In this document: positions 8,660 to 17,464 of the stretch, piece after piece
How positions within the stretch are numbered: position 1 is the first letter of the stretch
How the letters are laid out: each line of letters opens with the position of its first letter
Translations under genes and position numbers: made by a program
The notes under the pieces: model-generated
The model's input: only the letters and a program-made list of their open reading frames with translations
The model's database searches: none
What the model was told of the DNA's origin: nothing
DNA from: Acuticoccus sediminis
GTDB lineage: Bacteria > Pseudomonadota > Alphaproteobacteria > Rhizobiales > Amorphaceae
Length of the DNA: 64,000 bases
NCBI RefSeq assembly: GCF_003258595.1
Contig: NZ_QHHQ01000001.1
Span: 1,116,001-1,180,000 of the forward strand
Direction: 5' to 3'

Positions 8660-9924
8660 CCAGCGCCGAGACCGACACCGTGACCCACTCCGACGACGAC
8701 CTCATCGCATTCGCCCGCTCCCGGCAGGACGCCCTCGTGGCGCTGACCCGGGCGCTGGTACGCGTCCCCAGCGAGACCCCGCCGAGCGACACGGCCGCCG
8801 TCGTCGAGGTGGCGCGGCAGGCCCTCGCGGACGTGCCGGGGCTCGACATGCGCGTCGTGGAGAGCGTGCCGCCGGTCCAGAACCTCGTCGCCCGTCTGCC
8901 CGGCGGCAAGCCGGGGCCGACGCTCGTGCTGAGCGGGCACCTCGACACCTACCCGATCGGCGAGCGGGCGGCATGGACGCAGGACCCGCTGGGCGGCGAG
9001 ATCGTCGAGGGCCGCCTCTATGGCCGCGGCTCGGGCGACATGAAGGGGGGCTGTGCGGCGCTGATGGAGACCGTGCGCATCTTCGCCGAGCACATGCGCC
9101 CGTTTCCCGGCGAGCTGCTGCTCGTCCTCGCCGGTGACGAGGAGCGGATGGGCGAGCTCGGCACCCAGTGGCTCATCGACAACGTCCCCGAGGTCACCGG
9201 CGACGGCGTGATCGTGGCTGACGTCGGCGGCCCCGCGCTGCCGCGGCTCGGCGAGAAGGGGATGCTCTGGGTGGAACTGACCGCTGAGGGGCAGCAGGCC
9301 CATGGTGCGCACGTCCATGCCGGCCGCAACGCCGTCGACGCGATGATCGACGCGCTGAGCGACCTGCGCGCCCTCGAGGACCTCCCGGCCACCGCGCCCG
9401 AGGAGGCGGACCGCGTCATGCGGGAGGCCGCGACGAAGGAGGGGGCCGACGGCCCGGCGGCGCGACGTACGATGCAGCGCGTGACGGTCAACGTCGGGAC
9501 CTTCTCGGGCGGCGTGTCGCCCAATCTGGTGCCGGCCCGCGCGCAGGCCGCGCTCGACATCCGCATCCCCCTCGGTGTCTCGCTCGAGCGGCTGCGGGAC
9601 GCCCTGTCGGCGATCATGGCGCGGCACCCCGCCGTGCGCTGGGAGGAGACGCGCGCCTACGAGCCGACCTGGACGCCGCTCGCCTCGCCGATCGCGCGCG
9701 CGATGACGGGGGCGGCCGAGGCGATGTTCGGCCCGCGCGCCGTCGTGGACATGCGCGTCGGAGGCTCGGATTCGCGCCTGTGGCGCCGCGCCGGGTTCGA
9801 CACGGTGTGCCACGGCCTCACCGCCCTCAACCTCGGAGCGCCCGACGAGTGCTGCGCGGTGGACGAACTCTCCACGATCACGGCCGTCCAGTGCCTGGCG
9901 GCCCGCCGCTTCCTCGGCGCCTGA
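8656..9924 (+). CDS. M20-family metallopeptidase/amidohydrolase
   Basis: 422-residue M20/ArgE/DapE-type hydrolase that would release an amino acid or diamine from an acylated or peptidic precursor. Readable metal and catalytic residues: His and Asp in LSGHLDTYP, Asp in GRGSGDMKGG, Glu-Glu in GDEERMGELG, Asp in VADVGGP and a terminal His in VCHGLTALN; the dimerisation domain has HGAHVHAGRNAVDAM. The GTG at 8656 overlaps the preceding stop (GTGA), so it is coupled to the ureohydrolase; a second GTG at 8680 is possible. It completes the import-and-degradation module that begins at 5294. Confidence 0.88.
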   Translation: MTSAETDTVTHSDDDLIAFARSRQDALVALTRALVRVPSETPPSDTAAVVEVARQALADVPGLDMRVVESVPPVQNLVARLPGGKPGPTLVLSGHLDTYPIGERAAWTQDPLGGEIVEGRLYGRGSGDMKGGCAALMETVRIFAEHMRPFPGELLLVLAGDEERMGELGTQWLIDNVPEVTGDGVIVADVGGPALPRLGEKGMLWVELTAEGQQAHGAHVHAGRNAVDAMIDALSDLRALEDLPATAPEEADRVMREAATKEGADGPAARRTMQRVTVNVGTFSGGVSPNLVPARAQAALDIRIPLGVSLERLRDALSAIMARHPAVRWEETRAYEPTWTPLASPIARAMTGAAEAMFGPRAVVDMRVGGSDSRLWRRAGFDTVCHGLTALNLGAPDECCAVDELSTITAVQCLAARRFLGA

Positions 9925-10235
9925 GCGGCTCCTCATCGGCCTGACCGACGGGCCGCCCGGATCGATTCGCGCCCGTCTTTCAGACTGTTGGCGTCACAGG
10001 CTCTGTGCGGGCCTCGGCGCCGCCCGCATGGCCCTCCGGCCGCCACCTGACGCCGAGGCGCCGCGTCTTCGTGGACCAGATCTGCGGGACGCTCTTCTGA
10101 CGCGATCGTCGGGCTTGCGGCCGCGCCGCCTGCGCCGAAGGGCGTCCGAAAAAGAAATTCTCCCGCAGGCGGAATAAATCGGGCCGCGCCCGAGTCTCAC
10201 TGCTCGAAGGCGCCGAGCGCCAGCAGGAGAACGTC
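9925..10235. other. Intergenic region upstream of the DUF305 operon
   Basis: 311 bp without a credible gene. The last 65 bp turn AT-richer and contain GGAAT at 10171-10175 followed 18 nt later by GTC (10194-10196), a weak resemblance to an ECF-sigma promoter. This is noteworthy only because an ECF sigma gene lies at the end of the same gene run. Nothing else recognised. Confidence 0.3.
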
Positions 10236-10766
10236 ATGCGACATCGACACCTCGCATGTGTCGCCGCCATTCTCGCGGCGTCGATCGCCGGGTCGGCCGC
10301 CGAGGCCCACGATCCCCATAGAGGCGTTCAGGCGGGTGGGTCGTCGCCCGCCACCGCCGCCGAGGTTCCGTTCCTCGAAGAGAATGCCGCCGCCATGGAC
10401 AGGATGATGGCGGGGATGGACGTCGCGCCGACCGGCGATCTCGACGCCGACTTCACCGCCATGATGATCCCGCATCATCAAGGCGCCATCGACATGGCCG
10501 TCGCGTACCTGCGCTACGGCACCAACCCGCAGCTGAGGCGCCTGGCGCAGGAGATCGTCGTCGAGCAGCAGCAGGAGATCGCGGCGATGCGCCTCGCGGT
10601 CGGCCAGTCGCTGCCGCCGTCCGCTCCGGTCCCGACGCAACCCGCCGCCGCGTCCCCGGCGGAGCCGGCCGCGACGCCTCCGGCCGCGCCGATCGCCGCG
10701 TCCGCCCATCAACATGACCACGGATCCGATGCCGCTCCGGCGCCGCCCGCGGTCGCCCGTCACTGA
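10236..10766 (+). CDS. DUF305 family exported protein
   Basis: 176 residues with a signal peptide (about 24 residues, likely cut after AEA), then a DUF305 ferritin-like helical domain carrying the family hallmark MMIPHHQGAIDMA and EIVVEQQQEIAAMR. DUF305 proteins occur with metal-resistance and copper-related genes; their biochemical role is not settled. The C-terminal third is a Pro/Ala-rich linker ending in a His-rich HQHDHGSDAAP stretch, which could bind metal. A GGAGAA ribosome site precedes the ATG. The beta-propeller gene follows 12 nt later, so the two are co-transcribed. Confidence 0.85.
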   Translation: MRHRHLACVAAILAASIAGSAAEAHDPHRGVQAGGSSPATAAEVPFLEENAAAMDRMMAGMDVAPTGDLDADFTAMMIPHHQGAIDMAVAYLRYGTNPQLRRLAQEIVVEQQQEIAAMRLAVGQSLPPSAPVPTQPAAASPAEPAATPPAAPIAASAHQHDHGSDAAPAPPAVARH

Positions 10767-10778
10767 AGGAGCCGCCCC

Positions 10779-12227
10779 ATGACGACCCGTATCCTCGCCG
10801 GGCTTCTCGCCGGCACCATCCTCGCGGCTCCGGCGCAGGCGGGCGAAGCGCCCTTCGCTGCCTCGGCGCCGGAGGTTCCGCTCAGCAGCCGCGACCGCGT
10901 CTACGCCGCCGAGCAGTTCTCCAACACCGTCTCGGTCACCGACCCGGCGACCAATACGCTCCTCGGCGTCATCCGCCTCGGGGAACCGCAGCCCCGCAAC
11001 TTCAGTCCGCTCTACCGGGGCCAGGTGCTGGTGCACGGCCTCGGCTTCTCGCCCGACGGCAGGACGCTCGCGGTCGTCTCGATCGGCTCGAACTCGGTGA
11101 CGTTCGTCGACACCGCGACCAACGCGGTGAAGCACACCACCTACGTGGGCAGGTCCCCGCACGAGGTGTTCTTCACGCCCGACGGCAAGGAGGTCTGGGT
11201 CACGATCCGCGGCGAGGACTATATCGCCGTGCTCGACGCCGCCACGTACGAGGAGACCGACCGCATCGAGGTGCCGAACGGTCCGGGCATGCAGATCTTC
11301 TCGCCGGATGGCCGCTACGGGTACGTCTGCTCGTCGTTCTCGCCCGAGACCGTCGTCGTGTCCGTCGCGGACCACCGGATCGCCGGCCGGGTGAAGCAGG
11401 CGAGCCCCTTCTGCCCGAACATCGCCGCCACCCCGGACGGGACGCAGGTCTGGCTGACGCTGAAGGACATCGGCCAGACGCAGGTGATCAACGCCCGGCC
11501 ACCCTTCGACGTCATCACGACGTTCGACACCGGCCCGATCACCAACCACGTCAACTTCGCCAAGACCGCCGCCGGCACCCTCGCCTACGTCACCATCGGC
11601 GGTCTCAACGCCGTGAAGGTGTTCCGGACGGACGACTTCACCGAGGTCGCGACCATCCCGGTCGGCAAGCTGCCGCACGGGCTCTGGCCCTCGGGCGACG
11701 GGACGCGCATGTACGTCGGCCTGGAGAACGACGACGAGCTCGCCGCGATCGACACCGCCACCAACGAGGTGGTGGCCAGCATCCCGATCGGGCAGGCGCC
11801 ACAGGCCGTGGTCTACGTGCCGGGCGCCGTGCCGGATGGACCGGGGACGGAAAACCTCGAGCCGCTCGGCGTCGCCGGCGAGACGGCGGTCCTGACGCTG
11901 TCGCCGGACGGCACGGCGGGCGCGGCCCCGACCAGCGTGTCGCTGTTCGACCAGGGGCTGGTGCAGATCCTCCAGGCCTCCGTCACCGGCCTCACCCCGA
12001 AGTCACCCTACGTGCTGGCGCTCGCGAGGCGCGCCGACGGCGGCGGCACGCTGGAGCCGCTCGCGTCGTTCATGACCAACCCGGCGGGCTCGGCCATCGT
12101 CAACGCCACCGGGCCGATCCGCCAGCTCGTGAGGGGCGACGCGAAGGACGACCGGCGCTATCTGGTGATCGCGTCGGGCTCGGCGTCGGAGCCGGGGCCC
12201 GTCGTGCAGCGCGAGGCCGTCGACTGA
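10779..12227 (+). CDS. Secreted YncE-like beta-propeller protein
   Basis: 482 residues with a signal peptide (cut near AQA-GE). Repeats of the type VYAAEQFSNTVSVTDPATN, VDTATNAVKHTTYVGRSPHEVFFTPDG and AAIDTATNEVVASIPIGQAPQAVVYVPG mark a YVTN/cytochrome-d1-like seven-bladed propeller over roughly residues 35-350. No haem c motif (CxxCH) is present, so it is not an electron-transfer protein by itself. A C-terminal domain of about 110 residues follows (ETAVLTLSPDGTAGA...). It is co-transcribed with the DUF305 gene and followed by the ECF sigma gene, a combination suggesting a periplasmic stress or metal response. Confidence 0.85.
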   Translation: MTTRILAGLLAGTILAAPAQAGEAPFAASAPEVPLSSRDRVYAAEQFSNTVSVTDPATNTLLGVIRLGEPQPRNFSPLYRGQVLVHGLGFSPDGRTLAVVSIGSNSVTFVDTATNAVKHTTYVGRSPHEVFFTPDGKEVWVTIRGEDYIAVLDAATYEETDRIEVPNGPGMQIFSPDGRYGYVCSSFSPETVVVSVADHRIAGRVKQASPFCPNIAATPDGTQVWLTLKDIGQTQVINARPPFDVITTFDTGPITNHVNFAKTAAGTLAYVTIGGLNAVKVFRTDDFTEVATIPVGKLPHGLWPSGDGTRMYVGLENDDELAAIDTATNEVVASIPIGQAPQAVVYVPGAVPDGPGTENLEPLGVAGETAVLTLSPDGTAGAAPTSVSLFDQGLVQILQASVTGLTPKSPYVLALARRADGGGTLEPLASFMTNPAGSAIVNATGPIRQLVRGDAKDDRRYLVIASGSASEPGPVVQREAVD

Positions 12228-12294
12228 CGGTGCGGGGCGGCGAGCGGGCGGGATGGCGCGGCCGTCCCCGCCGGCCGAGCCTGAGGGAGAGGCC

Positions 12295-12825
12295 ATGAAC
12301 GAGGACATGGTGCGCCTCATCGAGCCGCTGATCCCGGCGTTGCGGCGCTATGCGCGCGCGCTGATGCGGGATCGCTCCGCCGCGGACGATCTGGTGCAGG
12401 ACTGCCTGGAGCGGGCGATCGGTCGCTGGCATCAGCGGCGCGGCGACGACGACGCCAAGGCCTGGATCTTCACGATCCTGCACAACCTCGCCATGACGCG
12501 TCTGCGCCGCTCGGCGGAGCGGCCGGCGCATCTCGCCCTCGACGATGCGGGTCCCGACTCGCTGGCGCGCGCGCCGTCGCAGGAGGACGGGCTGATGCAC
12601 CGCGACCTGCTGGCGGCGCTCGGCGCGCTGGCGGAGGAGCAGCGCACGGTCCTCCTGCTCGTGACCGTCGAGGATCTTTCCTACGCCGAGGCGGCGCGCG
12701 TGCTGGGTGTGCCGATCGGCACCGTGATGAGCCGCCTCTCGCGGGCTCGTGACCGGCTGGCGTCGCTGCTGTCGGCCGAACCGCCGGGGCGCCGGTCCCG
12801 GCCCTACCTTCGGAGCGTGAAATGA
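12295..12825 (+). CDS. ECF-subfamily RNA polymerase sigma factor
   Basis: 176-residue sigma factor with region 2 (LIPALRRYARALMRDRSAADDLVQDCLERAI ... WIFTILHNLAMTRLRR) and region 4 (LAALGALAEEQRTVLLLVTVEDLSYAEAARVLGVPIGTVMSRLSRAR), separated by a short linker, which defines the ECF class. The ATG at 12295 is chosen for the strong GAGGGAGAGG ribosome site; an in-frame start at 12253 would add a Pro-rich leader. Its stop overlaps the start of the anti-sigma gene. It probably directs transcription of the DUF305-propeller genes and itself, by analogy with similar gene sets. Confidence 0.93.
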   Translation: MNEDMVRLIEPLIPALRRYARALMRDRSAADDLVQDCLERAIGRWHQRRGDDDAKAWIFTILHNLAMTRLRRSAERPAHLALDDAGPDSLARAPSQEDGLMHRDLLAALGALAEEQRTVLLLVTVEDLSYAEAARVLGVPIGTVMSRLSRARDRLASLLSAEPPGRRSRPYLRSVK

Positions 12826-13646
12826 GCGTGCGCCCCATCACCGAGGACGACCTCAACCTCTATGTCGACGGGCGCCTCGACCATGCCCGTCATACCGAGG
12901 TCGCGGCCTATCTCGACGCGCATCCGGACGTCGCCCGGCGCGTGCAGGGCTTTCGCGATCAGCGCGACCGGCTCCGCGCCGCGTTTCAGCCGGTGGTCGA
13001 GGAGCCGATCCCGTCCGAACTCGACCTTCGGCGTCTGATCGCGGAGCGGCACCCGGCGCCGTCAGGGCCAGACGCGGCGGCACGGGGCCGACGGGCCGGG
13101 GCGCGGGTCGCCGGCGGCTGGATGCGGGCCGCCGCGGCGCTGGTCCTCCTGTGCGTCGGTGCGCTCGGCGGCTGGTCGCTCCGCGGCATGGGCGCTCCGG
13201 CAGTGGAGGGTGTCGGGGCACTCGCCCGTGAGGCGGCGGCGAGCTACGCTGTCTACGCCCCCGACCGCCTGCACCCGGTGGAGATCCGCGCCGACGATCG
13301 CGCCGCGCTCGACGACTGGATGGCGGCGCGCCTCGGCCGCCCGGTCGCGATCCCCGACCTCGCGCCGTCGGGCTACCGGTTCATGGGAGGGCGGATCGTG
13401 CCCACCGAGCACGGACCCGCGGTCCTGCTGATGTACGACGACGACAAGGGGACGCGCCTCGCGCTGCTGACCCGCCCGATGCGGGCCGACCGCGACGCCC
13501 CGATGTCGGCGCACGGCGACGGGGAGGTCAACGGCGTCACGTGGGCGGACGCCGGCCTCGGCTACAGCCTCGTCGGCCCAAAGTCCGCCGACACGCTCCA
13601 CCCCCTCGCCGACGAGGCGCGACGCCAGATCCTCGGCGCGGTCTGA
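12822..13646 (+). CDS. Membrane-anchored anti-sigma factor
   Basis: 274 residues. The N-terminal cytoplasmic part (ITEDDLNLYVDGRLDHARHTEVAAYLDAHPDVARRV) is the typical ECF anti-sigma segment; one transmembrane helix (AAAALVLLCVGALGGWSL) lies near residue 105, followed by a periplasmic domain of about 150 residues. No zinc-binding HxxxCxxC motif is seen, so it is a non-ZAS type. ATGA overlap with the sigma gene indicates coupled synthesis in fixed ratio. It should hold the sigma factor at the membrane until a periplasmic signal arrives. Confidence 0.88.
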   Translation: MSVRPITEDDLNLYVDGRLDHARHTEVAAYLDAHPDVARRVQGFRDQRDRLRAAFQPVVEEPIPSELDLRRLIAERHPAPSGPDAAARGRRAGARVAGGWMRAAAALVLLCVGALGGWSLRGMGAPAVEGVGALAREAAASYAVYAPDRLHPVEIRADDRAALDDWMAARLGRPVAIPDLAPSGYRFMGGRIVPTEHGPAVLLMYDDDKGTRLALLTRPMRADRDAPMSAHGDGEVNGVTWADAGLGYSLVGPKSADTLHPLADEARRQILGAV

Positions 13647-13692
13647 GGCTGCCGCTGGGGCGCGGCGGCGGGGGTCCGATCCCGGCCGGTGA

Positions 13693-14316
13693 TCAGCTGA
13701 GCGACTTGATGAGGTCCCAGAACTCCTCACGGTTGTTGGTGCGCGGAAACGGCTCCTTCGGCACGGGAAGACCGAGGAAGGCGCAGAGCGGTTCCCAGCC
13801 GTCCTTGACCGCGTAGACGAGCAGCCGGTCGGCCGGGATCGCGGCCTTCACTGCATCGTTGTGCGCGACGAACGCGGCGGCGAGCGCGTCCTTGTCCGCG
13901 TCGGCGGGGATGCCGGACCGGAGGATCACCCGCCGGACCATCGCCAGCCATTCGCGGAAACGCTCCGGCGGATCGTCGGCGTCGAACGTGATCTTGTGGA
14001 TCGTCTCGCCGAAGCTTTCCGCCCAGCTTCGCGGGTCGCGCACGCCGAGGATGAACCTGGCGTCCGGGTACGCGGCGTTCAGCTCGCGGTAGAAGCACGC
14101 CGTCGGCCAGTCGACGGCGCTCTCGTAGCCGGCATAGATCGTCGGCCAGTCCGGCTTGCCGTCCATCACGTCATTCCAGAGGGGAAGCTGGACCGGAAGG
14201 TTCCGGGCGACCTCCTCCATATGGAAGCAGGGGCCGAAGCCCAACGTCTCCAGCGCGATCCGCAGGGAATATGTCCCGGTTCGGCCAAGTCCCACCCCGA
14301 TTACGTGCAGCGGCAC
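13693..14316 (-). CDS. Sulfotransferase-family protein
   Basis: 207-residue P-loop sulfotransferase-like enzyme. The PAPS-binding loop reads VIGVGLGRTGTYSLRIAL at the N-terminus, and ARFILGVRDPRSWAESF carries the Arg/Ser that contacts the 3'-phosphate in the family; WDLIKSLS is the C-terminus. It starts with GTG at 14316 behind GGGAGGGCGAG. It is convergent with the anti-sigma gene and its acceptor is unknown. This short type is common in proteobacteria and often unassigned. Confidence 0.85.
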   Translation of the reverse strand: MPLHVIGVGLGRTGTYSLRIALETLGFGPCFHMEEVARNLPVQLPLWNDVMDGKPDWPTIYAGYESAVDWPTACFYRELNAAYPDARFILGVRDPRSWAESFGETIHKITFDADDPPERFREWLAMVRRVILRSGIPADADKDALAAAFVAHNDAVKAAIPADRLLVYAVKDGWEPLCAFLGLPVPKEPFPRTNNREEFWDLIKSLS

Positions 14317-14591
14317 CTCGCCCTCCCAGGCGGTTATTTTATTTGCTGCACTGTAGTTGAATTATGAATGTCCAAAAATGCTATGTATATGAAATCACCG
14401 TGAGGCGAGGCGGTGTGTTGATGGAGGGATTGATTGCCGGGGTGCTGAATGATCTGGCGAATACCTGACTTGCTTATGTAATCGTGCGTATCCCTGGGGG
14501 AGGCATTACCGGCCGAACATCGGCCGATGAGTGGACGGGCCGCGGCGCGGACGCATTGCTGCGGCGGCCCGGCAGTTTTATATAGCGATCA
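14317..14591. promoter_or_regulatory. AT-rich divergent intergenic region before the TetR gene
   Basis: 275 bp between the sulfotransferase and TetR genes, visibly AT-richer than the surroundings, with TATGTATATGAAAT around 14382-14395 as a plausible -10 area. It presumably carries divergent promoters and a TetR operator. No clear inverted repeat was found. Confidence 0.35.
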
Positions 14592-15326
14592 ATGAAGAAA
14601 TCCGGATCGACATCGGAACCGAAGCAGCCCGCGCGGCGTGGCCGTGGACGGCCTCGTGCGTTCGACCGCGAGGCGGCGCTGGCAGAGGCGACGCGCCTCT
14701 TCTGGCAGAACGGCTACGAAGCGACGTCGATCGCCGATCTCACCGAGGCGATGGGGATCGGATCCCCCAGCCTCTACGCGGCGTTCGGCTCCAAGGACGC
14801 CCTCTACGCCGAGGCCCTGCGCTTCTACGTGGAGAAATACGAGGCACTCGTCTGGGACGGCTTCAATGCGGCGACGACAGCGCGCGCAGCCGTCGAGGCC
14901 TACCTCGCGGCCTCGGCGGCGACGTTCTCCGGTGCGTTCGGCGACTTTCCCCGGGGCTGCATGGTGACGCTGTCGTCGATCGGCAGCGAGGGGCACGAGG
15001 ATTTGTGCGCACTCGTCCGGTCGGGGCGATGCGTCGGGTTCGACCGGGTGAAGGCGCGCCTGAACCAGGCCGTCGCGGAGGGAGAGCTGCCGGCGTCGCT
15101 CGACGTGCACGCCCTCGCGCGCTTCGTCCAGACGGTCCAGAGCGGCATGTCCATCCTGGCCCGCGACGGGGCGTCCCGTTCCGATCTGGAGGCGGTCGCG
15201 CAGCTTGCCATGCTCGGATGGGATGCCCGCACCGGTCCCACGCCGGCGGCGCCGGCCGCGAAACGCGCCCCGGCCCGCCGCCGGCAGGCAGGACACGCAA
15301 AGGGCGCGCCCCCTTCCGGCGGGTGA
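14592..15326 (+). CDS. TetR-family transcriptional regulator
   Basis: 244 residues. A basic RRGRGRPRAFDREAAL leader precedes the TetR helix-turn-helix (ATRLFWQNGYEATSIADLTEAMGIGSPSLYAAFGSKDALYAEAL), and a ligand-binding domain follows, ending in a disordered Ala/Pro/Arg tail. The form (RGRPRxFD plus FPRGCM near residue 120) matches the AcrR/YxaF-like group that often controls efflux or oxidoreductase genes; no such target is adjacent, apart from the divergent sulfotransferase and the downstream cyclase cassette. Confidence 0.9.
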   Translation: MKKSGSTSEPKQPARRGRGRPRAFDREAALAEATRLFWQNGYEATSIADLTEAMGIGSPSLYAAFGSKDALYAEALRFYVEKYEALVWDGFNAATTARAAVEAYLAASAATFSGAFGDFPRGCMVTLSSIGSEGHEDLCALVRSGRCVGFDRVKARLNQAVAEGELPASLDVHALARFVQTVQSGMSILARDGASRSDLEAVAQLAMLGWDARTGPTPAAPAAKRAPARRRQAGHAKGAPPSGG

Positions 15327-15641
15327 GGGGGAGGTCTGAAGTTGCCTTCGGGCAGCCGAGCCTCGTTTCGGCGGGTCGCGGGTGCGCAATCTCAGGCTGT
15401 CTTCCGGGCGTGGAGCCACCCGGCGCGCGAGCGGACGCACCCAACCTCTCCGCAACAAGAAATCTGGATTTAGCATAATTATGTCTCATTTCTTCGAATA
15501 ATATTAATTTGATGTCGTGTTCGAGGGGTTGAGGCACGCATGTGGCGACGCGGCGGCAGACACCGTCGTCGGGTCCTGACATGCGATGAAACTTAAGGTG
15601 ACTGCTTAGTATTCGGTAGACCAAACTCCGCGGGAACATTG
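15327..15641. promoter_or_regulatory. Intergenic region upstream of the cyclase-PAP2-S8 cassette
   Basis: 315 bp. The stretch 15470-15520 is the most AT-rich in the neighbourhood (TAGCATAATTATG, AATAATATTAATTTGATG) and is the likely promoter of the following three-gene operon. No gene and no clear operator were recognised. Confidence 0.35.
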
Positions 15642-17438
15642 ATGTTGAGCGGTACCGTATACGCAACAGCCGGGAGTGGCGGCGGCATTTCGACGGTGAA
15701 TGACACGGTCATCCTCGTCGTCGACGTCGTCGAGTCCGTTCGTCTTATGCAAAAGCGGGAGGGCCAGACCGTCCGGCGGTGGCTGGAGCTGACGGCGGAC
15801 ATGGGAGCGCTCCTCGAAGAGCGCCAATGCGGGCAGATTCTCAAGAAGTCCGGCGACGGTGTCATCTTCCGGTTCGACAGCGTCCCGCGGGCGGTCGAGG
15901 TCGGCCTCGCGATCCTGTCCCGCAGCGCGGCCGCGAACCGCGGCGTCGAGCCGGGCACCGAGATCATGCTGCGGATGGCCCTCGAGGTCTGCCCCATCAT
16001 CGTCGCCCCGGACGACATCTACGGGCACGGCCTCAACGTGGCGATGCGCATGGTCACGCTCGCCGGGCCCGGGGAGATCGTGGCGACGGCCCGCGCCCGC
16101 GAGCAGCTCGTCGCCGGCCTCGACGCCACCGTCGAGGACCTCGGCGACTGCTACCTGAAGCACATCGATGAGCCCGTCCGCGTCTTCAAGATCTCCGGCC
16201 CCGCTGCCGGAATCGCGATCCGCCCGCTGATCGACGCGGACGACCTCGCGCCGATGCTGGCGGTGATCCCGTTCGAGGGGCTGGCGGAGGGCGAGGGGGC
16301 GCTTCTCGGCGAGGTGCTGGCGGAGGAGCTCATCACCAACCTCGGCCGCTCGTCGGACCTGCGGGTGGTCTCCCGCCTGTCGACGACGGCGCTGCGGGGG
16401 CGGGCGCTCGGCGTCGCCGACATCTCCCGGCTCCTCCACGCCGACTACGTCCTCTCCGGCACCTACCGCGTCGTGGCCGACGAGCTGGTGCTCGACGTCG
16501 AGCTCGCCGAGCCTGACACGGCCTCGGTGTTCTGGAGCGAGCGGCGGACCGGGTCTCTGCGCAGCGTGCTCGACCCGTCCTCGGAGTTCGTGGCGGGCCT
16601 CGTCGACGTGGTCAGTCACGCCATCGTCGGGCGCGAGCTGCGCCTCGCCCGCTCGCGCTCGGTCTCCAACCTCAAGCACTACACCCTGATGATCGCCGCG
16701 GTGGCGCTCATGAACCGCCTGTCGCCCCGCGACTTCGCCGAGTCGCGCCGCCTGCTGGAGGCGCTGATCGAGCGCGCGACGCGGCAGGCGGTGCCGCAGG
16801 CGTGGCTCGCCAAGTGGCACATCCTGCGGGTGCAGCAGGGCTGGTCGGACGACCCGGAGCGGGACGGAGCGCTCGCCGCGCAGGCCACCCGGATCGCTCT
16901 CGAAGTCGACCCGGAGTGCTCGCTCGCGCTGGCGATCGACGGTTTCGTGAAGACCAACCTCATCAAGCGCTTCGACCTTGCCGAGACGCGCTTCGACGAG
17001 GCCATCGACGTCTGCCCCAGCAACTCGCTCGCCTGGATCCTGCGGGCCAACATGCACGTGTTCCGCGGGGAGGGGGAGGCGGCGGTGTCCGACGCCCGGC
17101 GGGCGCTGTCGCTGTCGCCGCTCGATCCGCACCGCTTCTTCTACGACGCGCTCAGCGCGGGGGCCTACTTCGCCAACGCCCAGTACGAGCGCGCCATCGA
17201 GTACGCGCGCGCCTCGATGCGTCTCAACCGGCAGCACACGTCCACGCTGCGCATTCTCGCCGTGTCGCTGCTGCGGCTCGGCGCGGACAAGGAAGCGGGC
17301 CGCGTCGCCGACCTGCTGCGAGAGGTCGAGCCCAACCTGACGGTCGAGAACTGGCTCCGCCGCTCACCCAGCGCCGACTACCCGATCGGGCGCGACTTCG
17401 CGCGCTCGCTCGCCGAACTCGGATTTCCACAACGATAG
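15642..17438 (+). CDS. Class III adenylyl/guanylyl cyclase fused to FlgO/TolB-like domain and TPR repeats
   Basis: 598 residues. Residues 20-190 are a CHD nucleotide cyclase domain in which the expected catalytic residues can be read: D28 (VILVVDVVES) and D72 (KKSGDG) for metal, K69 and D125 (PDDIYG) for the base, N132 and R136 (LNVAMRM) for the transition state. Residues 205-320 resemble the FlgO/TolB N-terminal fold seen in rhizobial cyclases (MLAVIPFEGL ... ADYVLSGTYRVVADELVLDVEL). The rest is TPR-like helices (about 345-580). No membrane helix. It likely makes cAMP or cGMP in response to a TPR-bound partner. It is 26 nt upstream of the PAP2 gene. The ribosome site is weak (GGGAAC), so the start is uncertain by a few codons. 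Confidence 0.85.
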   Translation: MLSGTVYATAGSGGGISTVNDTVILVVDVVESVRLMQKREGQTVRRWLELTADMGALLEERQCGQILKKSGDGVIFRFDSVPRAVEVGLAILSRSAAANRGVEPGTEIMLRMALEVCPIIVAPDDIYGHGLNVAMRMVTLAGPGEIVATARAREQLVAGLDATVEDLGDCYLKHIDEPVRVFKISGPAAGIAIRPLIDADDLAPMLAVIPFEGLAEGEGALLGEVLAEELITNLGRSSDLRVVSRLSTTALRGRALGVADISRLLHADYVLSGTYRVVADELVLDVELAEPDTASVFWSERRTGSLRSVLDPSSEFVAGLVDVVSHAIVGRELRLARSRSVSNLKHYTLMIAAVALMNRLSPRDFAESRRLLEALIERATRQAVPQAWLAKWHILRVQQGWSDDPERDGALAAQATRIALEVDPECSLALAIDGFVKTNLIKRFDLAETRFDEAIDVCPSNSLAWILRANMHVFRGEGEAAVSDARRALSLSPLDPHRFFYDALSAGAYFANAQYERAIEYARASMRLNRQHTSTLRILAVSLLRLGADKEAGRVADLLREVEPNLTVENWLRRSPSADYPIGRDFARSLAELGFPQR

Positions 17439-17464
17439 AACATACTTCGGGGGATTGAACGACC

